Below, piece by piece: positions 1-9,624 of a stretch of 59,246 nt of DNA. Every line of letters starts with the position of its first letter. The stretch's first letter is position 1. The position numbers were made by a program, and so were the translations under genes. Source of the DNA: Bigelowiella natans CCMP2755 (lineage: Eukaryota > Cercozoa > Chlorarachniophyceae); contig ADNK01002763.1 of assembly GCA_000320545.1 (NCBI GenBank), forward strand, positions 1 to 59,246, written 5' to 3'. The notes below the pieces were generated by a model. That model was not told where the DNA came from. It saw only the letters and a program-made list of their open reading frames with translations, and did no database searches.

Positions 1-95
1 GGGGGGGGGGGGGGGTTGGTGGGGAGAGAAATACAAGCCCAACTCGCATTGGCATCGTTATCATCATCATCGTCGTCATCATCATCAGGCAACAA
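1..95. repeat. Poly-G run and ATC/CAT array at the left edge
   Basis: The window opens with fifteen G residues (1-15), followed by a TCA/TCG trinucleotide array at about 58-87. On the minus strand the array lies just after the last NSUN2-like exon found. It is either 3' sequence or the start of an intron. Confidence 0.7.
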
Positions 96-221
96 CAAGA
101 ACCTTGAGCTTCTCGTCTTTTACAGTGTCGTAAGAGGTAAGGAATTCGCCTTTCTTGTCCATCAGCTTCCATGTTTCTAGTCCCCTACCACCAAAAATGA
201 TGTTGCAATCGCACAATGATG

Positions 222-285
<64 letters not shown>

Positions 286-383
286 GTGTGTTTATTATAC
301 CACCCCTCGAAGAAATTAAAGTGTGTAGAAAGACTACAGAGAGTTCATCATCATTATCATCCTCCTCATCGTAGTCGTCATCG

Positions 384-414
<31 letters not shown>

Positions 415-2017
415 TCCGTCATTCACAAGCAGCTTACTTATCAATCTTGAGCCCTTCCAGCTGCGCCTTCTCCAAAACAAGGCCTCCCGCACATTGATGC
501 AGCAACTACGGAGGAGGAAGAGGAGAGGGAGGAGGAGGAGGAGGAGGAAGAAGAAGAAGAAGGGGGGGGACGGGAAGAGGGGCAAAAAGGATCCAAGAAG
601 AGCGTCATGCAGATATTCTTATTGTTGTCATTATCAACAACGACGACTTGGAAATCATGGAGAAGGCAGTTGCACACTGAGGCAGTTTAACGCTTTGCTT
701 GCAAGTAGTAGCAGCTGCAGCAGAAGTAGTAGTATTGATAGTAGTACAACTGCCGTTTGACCATTGCAACCATGGTAGTTGAAAGGCCTTCCTATAATAA
801 TAGTTCTACTGCAAAACACCCACCCTCGCCACAACTGCCTCGTTCTCCACAGGGTTGAAAGAACACGTCGAGTACACCATAATACCGCTGGTGATAACAG
901 AAACAAATAACAACAATAATAACCACCACCGTCATCATCATCATCATTAATATCATCATCATCGCCGTAGCGGATACATAATCAGTACACAACCGATATT
1001 TGGGAGAGCAGCAGCCCATGGAAGAATGACAAGCAGTGCCATTATTCGGTGCGACATAACGAGTAATCACGATAAAAACGAAACAGTGCGACAGCAACAA
1101 CCCACCCCGGTTTAAGCAGCTGAGCCCCTCGTAGCGCTATTCGGTATTGCAGGTAATGCAGCCCATATCCAGCCTGTAAGTCGTTGTTCGCATCAATCAT
1201 CAGGCAATGAAGGATGACGATGATGATGATGATGATGATGATGATGACGATGAGGCTGGTGATGATGCTACTCACCATTACAGTCCAATTCTTCCATAAC
1301 AAGGCGTTTTTCCGCAGGGTTCCTGTGCGATTAAATGCAATATTGAAAATTACGAAGAAACTCTGAGAAAAAGTACCGGAGACAACAATGAATCGTTGTA
1401 GTGGTTATGACTCGTAATGTCAAGATGGCTATAGAAGAGGAAGCAGAAGAAGAAGAAGAAGAAGAAGAGAGTCGTACGAATATGAGCAAAATCCGAATAA
1501 TAATAATAGGGAATATGTTGCTGTTTTTCCTTCTTCTCACTTACCGTCGCCAGTACAAGGAACATCGCAAAGAATCCGGTCAAACCTCACCTGAGTAACG
1601 ATGACATCATCCACACACACCAGCGGCAAACGTCAAGATTGCAATGAAGAAGATAAGGGGATTTTAGCGGAACATCTGAAACAGTACATCGCCCGCTGAT
1701 ACTTTGATACGATGAATATAATTGTTGATATCACCTGCGTATACTGTTCCCCATGGCGGTTGGTATAAATCCTCCCCAACGATGAAGAGGCGGGCTTGGA
1801 AGATGCGTCTGATTCCTCCTCCACAAAGAGGTTAGGGAAAAACTGCGCGGGGTGATTTGTCACGAGGAAGTTTGGAGATCTGAAAACAGAGCAAGTAGCA
1901 GTAGTAGTAGCAGCAGCCATTGATCATCGCTTCGCTCCCCACAACCAGTGAGACACCACTGGTGCTATTGACCCATGCAAATGAGACAGATATACACACA
2001 CACATACACACACACAC

Positions 2018-2071
<54 letters not shown>

Positions 2072-3211
2072 GAGGGGGGGAGGGGGGGAGAGGAGCTGCG
2101 GAGAGTGCAATAAGTGAAAGTACCTGAGACGTTTGATCTGTTTCGTAAGCATGTGCGCTCGTCGTCGGTCTGCATCATTGGCTATGACAATGCCCTCAGG
2201 TATATGCGACGCACCTACAGCGAAGAGAGCGGCAGCAAACAACGGCTTTAATGAATAATAGGCCACCGCAGCAGCAAGCACGCAACACGACGAACGCGAC
2301 CTTTCTCATGTAGGAATTCCAAGAGCTGGCATGTTTTCGACCCAGGGGCTGCACACATATCCAGTACCTGTCAACCAACGGTGGAAAAAGCGTGAATTCT
2401 CCACAGGTGGAAGAGAGAGACGATCTGTGATCTGGTTGTGTATGTCGCCGCTATTGCTCGAGCCGTCGAAGGCGGAAACGATGAGAACGCACGAGGGATA
2501 GAAAGAAGGGGACGCATAAGCTGTTTGTTCGCATCACTTTCGAAAAAATGAAAGGCCATTGTATTATCGTCGGAGTTGTTGGTTCATCATCGTCATCATC
2601 ATCATCATCATCATCATCGTCATCGTCATCGTCATCGTCAATTGTCATCATCACAACAACAACTCAACCCAGTGGTGGGGCTTTATGTCCATGAAGAGAG
2701 GGGGGATCATGCTCACGGCCTCCTGCCGAGTCACGGTTCCGATCTCTGTAACGCTGACCAGCCACTTGCGGAACTCATCCAATGGGGGGAATCTAATCGG
2801 GTGTGTTGGGAAGCGCGTGGAAAAGTGAGAGGCAAGAAGAACACGGAGAGCGGAATAGGACAAAATATCATATGCGGCCGCACTGAGCTCCGCCCATGCA
2901 TGTTTCATCCCTCTCTGTAGTCAAGCTCCTACTTACTTCTTTAAGTCCTTTTTCGACACGATGAAGTACCATCCGAGGTGCTCTCGATACCACGGCATTG
3001 GTACGGGTCTAACCACCTTGCCCTTCTTGTAGAAATCATCCTTCCCCTCCAGATTCTGAACGAAAAACACCACACAGCCGTGTTTGCATGCTGAAAATGG
3101 GGCCAATAACCTCGGTTTAAGGGTAAACACGCGACAGGCAATCGTAACCTCGAAATCCACTCCCCCGAAGAAAGATTCTGCCTCGAGCTTTCCTCGCACA
3201 TGCTTGTACAT
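85..3211 (-). CDS. NSUN2: NSUN2-type RNA (cytosine-5-)-methyltransferase, 3' end uncertain
   Basis: A SAM-dependent RNA m5C methyltransferase; family members modify tRNA and other RNAs in the nucleus. Exons on the minus strand are (3211?)-2937, 2792-2669, 2367-2301, 2214-2124, 1879-1735, 1590-1545, 1322-1276, 1173-1106, 887-824, 505-438 and 184-103; every junction has GT-AG borders and keeps frame. In order they encode PMPWYREHLGW, VTRQEAVSMIPPL, the SAM loop VLDMCAAPGSKT, EGIVIANDADRRR, FDRILCDVPCTGDGTLRKN (first conserved Cys), GLHYLQYRIALRG, the catalytic motif VYSTCSFNPVENEAV, and WKLMDKKGEFLTSYD. This order matches NSUN2. The family usually has DVPCSGDG; here it is DVPCTGDG. Met at 3211 is a possible start, but more 5' exons may exist. 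After 103 the frame either stops at 87-85 or is spliced onward past the edge; human NSUN2 has a longer C-terminus. Confidence 0.9.
222..292. repeat. (TA)n then (TG)n microsatellite
   Basis: A pure AT run at about 222-254 is followed directly by a GT run at 255-292. It lies in the last NSUN2-like intron (between exons 505-438 and 184-103). Confidence 0.9.
2018..2095. repeat. (GA)n microsatellite with G-rich tail
   Basis: A GA array from about 2018 to 2070 runs into GGGAGG-type sequence. It sits in the NSUN2-like intron between exons 2214-2124 and 1879-1735. The long Ser/Leu or Arg/Glu ORFs across it are microsatellite artefacts. Confidence 0.85.
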
Positions 3212-4483
3212 ACTGGGTTATTGAAAACAACTTCTGAAATCTGGGAGCTGCTACGAGGAACAGGCGTATTTCATCACCCCCTCCCCCCCCCCCCTTCCTC
3301 ACTCCAATAATGCATGAGTTACCCGTCGTATTTGGATATTCGAAACGTCATGGGCAGGGGTCTTTTCCTGAATCATTCCCAATAGTATCACCATACATCG
3401 CATGTTAGAGTTAAACAAGAGGATTCTGGAAGTTATTCACGGATGATTACAGGGTGTCGAGAAATTCAGCGAATTCTTCGTCTGGTAAGAAGGATTGGCC
3501 TGATGGACGTGAGCACCATTGACGCATTTAGGTGGATTATAATATACAACAATCCATCGGGATGGATACCTTTGTAGTATTTCTCCATCATGGTGTTTTC
3601 CATTTTTATCTGATTGGTTTGCGTACGTGAGAGGCGTATTGCAATGCTAATCGAATTAGATGTTGCAATGCTGATCGTATTTGCCTTTCTTTGACCTCAT
3701 CCCATTTCTCCTTCCTATTTCTCCTTCGTTTGCCGCCCTTTTGCCATTTCCCTCCTGCAGCATACATTCGTAGGTTAGGCACGGGTGATACCCCTTTCGT
3801 TCCACGGGGTTGCTTGCCCAAGTGCAACAATTGGTGAAGGCGAAAATGATAGCTGATAAATTCGGTGTGGCTCATTTTGGAAGCACCCCTGACACTAATC
3901 CGCTGCTTGCTGAGGTGTTGTCTGCCTACCTTTAAGATGCCTTTTTCCTCCTCCCATTGTTTTCGATGTCCAGGTTTTTTGAGTGGGCTCCTTAGGGGGG
4001 GATTCTGCTTACCGGTGAAAATTTGGGACAAATTTAATCGAATAAATATCGTAAACTTAACTTACACTGTAATGGAATTTATTTTCCCATGCAATGACTC
4101 GTTGTGCGGTAATTGACTAGGTCCTAACTGTAACCGAGTTTACTGATCCGAATTTCATTTCAACAAGGGTGAAAAACAGGCTGAAAATATCTAATCTCAG
4201 CAGCACATGCAACCGAGATAGCTGTAAAATTATTCGATCGTAGGCATTCGCAAGACGAGTAACAATATACCGTAAAACATCTAAAATAAATATCTTGATT
4301 CTTTATACTCGTGGCGGGAACCTATTCCTTTCTCCAGGAACACCTACCTTCCATGCCTCATGATCTTCAAGGCCTTGGAAATTAAACGAGGTGCTTGTGA
4401 GCTCAACCAAATGAATAACAATCAAGATTCTAAGCGTTCGGTTTGTATTTTACATTCTTTGCAGAGCTCTAAGGGTGATCGCG
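3212..4483. promoter_or_regulatory. Divergent intergenic region between NSUN2-like and RMI2-like genes
   Basis: About 1.27 kb between two genes read away from each other, so it should hold both promoters. No TATA box or known factor site was recognised. A 141-codon minus-strand ORF (4031-3606) shows no family motif and is not called. An imperfect local duplication of TTGCAATGCTRATCG occurs at about 3638-3680. Confidence 0.45.
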
Positions 4484-4973
4484 ATGAAAACACGTAGAAT
4501 CCCTGTGGCTCGCAAGGCTCTCGTATCTGACTGCCATGGCTCTCAAAAGCTCGTTTGGGTGCAAGGAATTGTCGTGGAAAGAGTAAGCAGAACATAGTTT
4601 ATGGTAGACGACTCGAAAATTATGTTTCTAAACTTAGGGCTCGGACCATTTAATAATTGACGATGGGAGTGGGACAATGCGAATTGTATCCACCAAACTT
4701 TCGAAAGTAATGCCGTCATCATTACACAAATAGAACGACTAGCATTGAATTTTCAACAACATTATGTAGGAAGACCTAAGAAGCATCAAGGTCGGAGACT
4801 ACGTAGATGTCACTGGGACATGGAAGCGAAAGCATTCATGCCTACAGGCGCATCAAGTTACAGTATCTTCGGATCCAAATGCGGAGTTATTTTGGCACAT
4901 CGAGATGCTCGATTACAATTTCTTCTACAAGAAAAAAATACATCCCCTTAGCACCTCAAAAACAGGACAGTAG
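4484..4973 (+). CDS. RMI2: RMI2-like OB-fold protein (RecQ-mediated genome instability 2)
   Basis: Exons 4484-4582, 4638-4706 and 4770-4973 are all phase 0 with GT-AG introns of 55 and 63 nt. They give a 123-residue protein (human RMI2 is 147). RMI2 is an OB-fold subunit of the BLM/topoisomerase III-alpha/RMI dissolvasome, which resolves double Holliday junctions. Exon 1 ends in LVWVQGIVVER, matching the family strand before the turn. Exon 2 gives HLIIDDGSGTMRIVSTKL, the central DDGSG strand-turn. Exon 3 has VGDYVDVTGTW, then CLQAHQVTV and ELFWHIEMLDYNFFY, parallel to the family C-terminal helix (MWELEVEDL-like). The start is the first ATG in frame with exon 1. The assignment rests on this motif order; another small OB-fold protein is the alternative. 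Confidence 0.72.
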
Positions 4974-5537
4974 TCAGACGAAGGTTCCATCTTGTTTGCA
5001 GCTCAAATGAAATTCAGTTCATGGCACTCTCACAAGGCATCGTCCATGGTGTGCACGACACACACCAGATTCACAGTGCACAGCATCCTGTGTTCCCCAT
5101 CCAAGCAAGCGAAACGTTCATATGCAACCAAATGCCATTTCAAGTTGTGAACTCAAGAAATCGACTGAGCATCAATCATCACAGCATGGCCCACGCTAGC
5201 ACGCTGAGCACACTCTGCTAGTCTAGCACTGCATGGCACGTGCGTGCGCAGCAATGAATCCCACAACTTGCATTGTGTTGGCATGCCAGCATGGCACGTG
5301 TACCCACACACAACCATTCCTAGATCCACATCCAGACCAAACCGGTCACAACTTGACGAAAATTGAAAAAAAAAAAATTGACGCATTTTTTTCGCGCAAA
5401 CTCGATTCACATGTCAAGCAGGGGTCCTTTCTAGCTTTGGAAACTTTTGGCACAGTTGCATTTTTTTCATTCGCATTTTTTTGCTCCCCCCGAGGTGCGA
5501 CTTCTGCTCGATCCCCTTGCCCCGCCTAGCCGCGCTG

Positions 5538-5605
5538 CCCCGCACCACGCGCCGCCCCGCACCCCGCGCCGCCCCGCACCCCGCGCCGCCCCGCACCACG
5601 CGCCG
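5538..5605. repeat. 17-bp GC-rich minisatellite, 4 copies
   Basis: Four head-to-tail copies of a 17-bp unit (CCCCGCACC-M-CGCGCCG) begin at 5538, 5555, 5572 and 5589. Copies 1 and 4 carry A, copies 2 and 3 carry C, at one position. It is almost pure G+C in a window of moderate GC. Confidence 0.9.
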
Positions 5606-6832
5606 CTTGTGCGCGCCACGCCTCGGCGTTTTGAATCAAATTTCTGCGCACGCGTTTGCAAACGACCAATCTCTTTGACCGAAAACCAGCTGCGCAGTGT
5701 CTCCAATGCGTCAAAACCCCTTTGCACTCATGACGTGTCATGTGTGTCCTGTGGCTGCAGCTGTCTAGCTGTGGCAGTGATGCCCCGATTTCAAAACTTC
5801 ACCGCATCACATCTCGATCAATTTTCACACTTGAGCATCGCGCTTCCGGCTGTCCATCTAGCCATGGGGCTTCATTGTTTCATCCATTGCAAACGGACAT
5901 GTCCTCACTCCAACACTTGCTCGCATTGCACACGCGCGTCGGCTGCATCTGCGACCAAAAATGTGAGAATTTTCTCCGACAGCAATGCCCGTTGTGAGGG
6001 TTCAAAAAATCGAGGTTTTTGAGGCAGATTTTGAAATTTTTCATTTTTTCGACATTCCGCCGACTCAAAAAGTGTTTTTTGACGGTTGCGGACGGATTTC
6101 ACGCAAAAAATGCCCTTGAAGCGCTCTGCAAACATGCGAAACCCACTTGTGACCGGGTTTGGCCTCGATGTGTCGCACGTGCACACGTTTCACACAACGC
6201 ATCACTTTGGCGAACACTCAAGTGAGCACAGTTGGTGCTCGAAACGACCAATCCAGCAATCGTGCGTTGGAGTGCCAGAGTGTGCAACGTTGTGCCCCCA
6301 CAACATGGCGATGAACATCGAGATTGCACGCTTGGCACGCGTCTGAACGTGATTCCCGCCCTTTTCTTCGCTCATCAATCTCTTTGTTTGGCCTTGTTTC
6401 TGTTCTTGCTTCACGTCGCGCACTGCTTTCGCCACGACCCAAAGGCACTTCTTTGCCTCAGCCGGCGAGCGAAATCGTGAGACCACTCTGGCACTGTGAT
6501 GCTTGAGGTTGCAAAGTCCGTCGTTGTCACGACGTGCAATCTTGAGGCTGGTGCGGTGTTTCGTGTTGAGACACCCACGTGCACTTGTGCATCCAGTGCA
6601 CACGTGTGTGAGTTTGCCAGAGTGCTGCTTGGCTAGTTCCAGGCGACGTCGACAACGAGCGACAATGATGTGACTGCCAAAGTGTGTGTTGCAGGGCAGG
6701 CGCAGTGGCGCACGCACAGGCTAGCAGGGCCAGCAATAGGTGACTCTCAGTGGAGAGTTTGAATTCTGTTTCACTGAACGATCAAGTTTCATTGGAAATT
6801 GCGGGCACAAATGTTGTGTCATTCCATTGGGT

Positions 6833-6861
6833 TTCCAGAAGGTTTCTGGAAGTCTCCAGAA
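6833..6861. promoter_or_regulatory. Cluster of TTCnnGAA inverted repeats (heat-shock-element-like)
   Basis: TTCCAGAA (6833-6840) and TTCTGGAA (6844-6851) are perfect TTCnnGAA units; CTCCAGAA (6854-6861) is a one-mismatch unit. Heat-shock factor sites are arrays of alternating nGAAn and nTTCn blocks; here units are about 10-11 bp apart, so the fit is partial. The cluster lies about 200 bp upstream of the zinc-cluster remnant. Confidence 0.3.
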
Positions 6862-6992
6862 AGCTCTCGGCCATTCTCGGGGCTCGAGAACACTGAACCA
6901 TCGGGAAGACCAAGGTGGGCACCATGCCAACTGCATTGACCATGCGACACAGGTTGGGTTCCGAAACAACAAACGTGCAGGCAAAGGTTTGA

Positions 6993-7449
6993 AAAAAAAG
7001 AAGAAACAGGTGAACGCCAGTCGTCACAGGGCGTGCATCTCGTGCCACGTTGGTGAAGTGAAATGTGTCCACACTGCCAGACTGATGGGAAGAAAAGCTG
7101 CAAAAGATGTCTTCTGTTGAACATTCCGTGTCCACCCAATCCTCATCCCAAGAAAAAAAAAAGGAAATGGCTTTCCGATGAATCAAACATGCACGGTGGC
7201 ACATCATCCTGCTGCCGCACAGAAGGATGCAAGAGGCCCCACAGGCATTCAGGCCATTGCCGGCTTGGCGAGTCTCGCAGTGTGTTGAGAGCCAGACGCC
7301 GGAAATTGAAAAAGGCGTTGTCTGAAACGACCACCAAAAACGAAGACGACGTGTCCAAAGTGTTTGCAAAGTGCAAGATCTTTCACAGCTCCGCCAAACC
7401 CGGCAACGACGGGGTTGTGAACAGTGCAGCGCTTTGCGACGCGCTTTGA
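6993..7449 (+). pseudogene. Frameshifted Zn2Cys6-type zinc-cluster gene remnant
   Basis: Two adjacent frames hold the halves of a fungal-type binuclear zinc cluster. The first frame reads RACISCHVGEVKC (Cys codons at 7034, 7043 and 7064), the C-x2-C-x6-C half. The second frame, shifted by one base, reads SCKRCLLLNIPC (Cys codons at 7099, 7108 and 7129), the C-x2-C-x6-C half, followed by a basic KKKKRK block, as is usual for the linker of such factors. No splice pair separates them, so a small indel between 7067 and 7098 is the simple explanation. Downstream in the second frame, CRTEGCKRPHRHSGHC looks like a second small Cys/His motif; the frame stops at 7447-7449. Zn2Cys6 proteins bind DNA as transcription factors. 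A sequencing or assembly indel could mimic decay. Confidence 0.5.
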
Positions 7450-7601
7450 AGCAGCAGGCAGTTGCAGTTGCACAAAGAAAAGTCATCAGAACTTGTCCGA
7501 TGGACCTCAAAAAATGACCGAAGTGTTGACCCAAATGTCCATTTTCAAGGCCTCAGTGAGCGCGCAAAGTGTGAAAATTCACACCCGTTGTGTGGAGGAT
7601 G

Positions 7602-7647
7602 CACGCTGCGCGTTTGTTCTCTGCCACGCTGCGCGTTTGTTCTCTGC
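7602..7647. repeat. 23-bp perfect tandem duplication
   Basis: The 23-bp unit starting CACGCTGCGCG occurs at 7602-7624 and again at 7625-7647, exactly adjacent. Confidence 0.9.
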
Positions 7648-8304
7648 CACATTTCGAATGCTTTTGCGCGTGTGTTTGACCGCAATGTGACATGCACGAA
7701 AAATTTCAAAGAAACACGAGCAAATCCAATCCAGCAATGTCCATCACATTGCACAACGCGCTTGGTCGCGCGCAAAAGCTTCCGACAAATGCATGTTCTG
7801 GCGATTCGTTGCAGGTTTGATGGAGCTGTGTTGAAAAATGCATCGAAGTTGAAAACCGATGTCTCCAGAATCTCCACTGCTGAACACGTTTGCACTGCAA
7901 TGAGGACTGCACATCCACACATGTGCATGCTTTTCAGGCCTTGCGCAATGCGCATTTCACCGCACACGACACGCCGCCTTTGCGTGAGCACTGTCTTCAT
8001 TTTGGCTGCAAATTGCACATGCATGCATTGCATGCATTGGACAAGTCATGTTTGCATTGTGCCACACATGGGAATCTGACATTCCATGTCTTCCATCTGA
8101 GCGCTGTTCTCTTTCCAATTGTCCAAGCATTTTTGGCTCGTGCAAACGATTCACACAAATGGAGAGCATGGTTTGACACCAGATGAAACCCATTTCCCAT
8201 GCAGTTTTGAGCTCTGCCCTTCCATGATTTTTTCACTGTGAAAGGATTGATTGTGCCATTTGCATTTTGAATGCGATGATCCTTCAACAATGACAATGCA
8301 GGCA

Positions 8305-8653
8305 TCATTTCGAAGGGTTGTTGGAGCGACCGCCGCCGCTTGGGTTGCCAGTTGAACTTGGCCACCCACCAGCATTTCCCTGCCCGTGTCCGCCACCACC
8401 ACCACCACCACCACCACCACCCTTGCCCCCTCCTCCTCCCCCTCCTCCACCGCCACCTTTGCCCCCTCCTCCACCGCCACCTTTGCCCCCTCCTCCTCCA
8501 CCACCTTTACCCCCCCCGCCTTTCATGTGTGTCATGGATGGCAATTGACACTCTCCTTTTACGCAGATCTTCGCTCTAGGTACCAAAATCTTTGCCCGAG
8601 AGCCGATGCGATTCCTCACCGGTGCACCAGCCATTGACACAGTAGTGTGTGGA

Positions 8654-8690
<37 letters not shown>

Positions 8691-8861
8691 TGCATGTGGT
8701 GTGTGTGTGGTTGTGTGGTGGTGTGTGCATGTGTTTTTGTGTGGAATCTTGTTTCAATCCAGACAACACATTAGCAGCAGCATCTGTTGTTGGAGATGGT
8801 TGACTGTGTTGTAGCAATGTTTCAAATCTAGCTCTGAGTTGTTCTTCTGATAATTTTGATA

Positions 8862-8897
<36 letters not shown>

Positions 8898-9099
8898 CTA
8901 AATGATCTTTGCCAATTGCAGAGTGATCAAACAGGACACCAAGAAGGCAAACGGCCGCGAGCAAACCAAAAACAATGCGGGACAGGCTGATATGGCGCCT
9001 TTGCATGGGCCGGAGGGGGTGGTGCAAGTCATCGATGGCCACGCCCTTGGTGTGCGAGAGGCGGAACTTAGATTCGAGTTGCTCGTGAAGGAAACCCAT
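8305..9099 (-). CDS. Type II membrane-anchored Gly-rich protein with His-Thr repeats
   Basis: An uninterrupted 264-codon frame from ATG at 9099 to the stop at 8305. Residues 1-39 are polar, 40-57 (ending LLAAVCLLGVLF) are a single hydrophobic helix without a clear cleavage site, and the rest would be lumenal or extracellular. Two (CA)n microsatellites are read as His-Thr dipeptides (about residues 69-79 and 125-155). A stretch of GGGGGGGK repeats (about 187-245) ends the protein, just after a short CVKGEC segment. The first (CA)n could instead be a short intron: it begins GTACAC and ends in TTATCAG. No family was recognised. Glycine-rich anchored proteins can be wall or matrix components; that is inference only. 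Confidence 0.55.
8648..8895. repeat. Two (TG)n microsatellite blocks
   Basis: GT-rich stretches at about 8654-8735 and 8862-8895 lie inside the Gly-rich ORF, where the minus strand reads them as His-Thr. Confidence 0.85.
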
Positions 9100-9204
9100 C
9101 GTGAGGATGTGAAAATATCTGGTAGATGGTGAACTCTCTCTCTCTCTTTTGTTTCTTTCTCAAAATTTTCCCTTGAAAATTCTTCCTTGTTCTCCTTATT
9201 TTTT

Positions 9205-9213
9205 TTCTCTCTT

Positions 9214-9255
<42 letters not shown>

Positions 9256-9278
9256 ATTTCTTTCTCTCTATCTCTCTC
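9205..9278. repeat. (TC)n microsatellite
   Basis: A CT array in the 5' spacer between the divergent Gly-rich (-) and membrane-protein (+) genes. It may lie in a promoter or 5' UTR. Confidence 0.85.
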
Positions 9279-9624
9279 AAAAGCGAAAAATTTGGAAAAA
9301 TGAATGTGCTCCATGGGTGCGGAATTTCTGCGCTTATGCGCAGTGGGCTACAGGTAGCAGCATGGATTGGCTAAACTTGATGATGATCATGCACAATGAC
9401 ATTACACACTGTATTTGCACAGACAAGCCCTTTGTCGTAAAATATTGTCGCAAATGCCATGTGATGACGCACTGCAAAAAAGGCCTGTGTTTCATGCAAT
9501 TCTTCAGCGTTTTCTTCGTTTCCAAAATGGCGGTGGATGTCCAACAGGTCCGCAGTTCGTGCTCATGCAATTTGGATCAATGCTTTCTTCATTGTTCATT
9601 GTTCCGCATTTATCCGAACAAACT

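Larger units (their letters stand above)
5010..8250. other. Anomalous intergenic island 1 (low-stop, CACGTG/GCATGC-rich)
   Basis: About 3.2 kb between the converging 3' ends of the RMI2-like (+) and Gly-rich (-) genes. Its texture differs from the flanks: few microsatellites, many GTGCAC, CACGTG, GCATGC and GCTAGC-type words, and long overlapping open frames on both strands. No intact gene was recognised. It holds a GC-rich minisatellite (5538-5605), a 23-bp tandem duplication (7602-7647), a cluster of TTCnnGAA sites (6833-6861) and a frameshifted zinc-cluster remnant (6993-7449). Confidence 0.6.

Noticed and set aside
494-760. Arg/Lys-rich plus-strand ORF
   Set aside because: Translation of a purine microsatellite inside an NSUN2-like intron.
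1832-2281. 149-codon minus-strand ORF with long Ser/Leu run
   Set aside because: It reads through the (GA)n intron. Only its ends match NSUN2-like exons, which lie in it by splicing.
3606-4031. 141-codon minus-strand ORF in the NSUN2/RMI2 spacer
   Set aside because: Basic composition, no family motif, and it lies in the divergent promoter region; not enough to call a gene.
5447-6022. 191-codon plus-strand ORF in island 1
   Set aside because: Includes the 17-bp GC minisatellite translated as Ala/Pro/His; three other frames are open across the same span.
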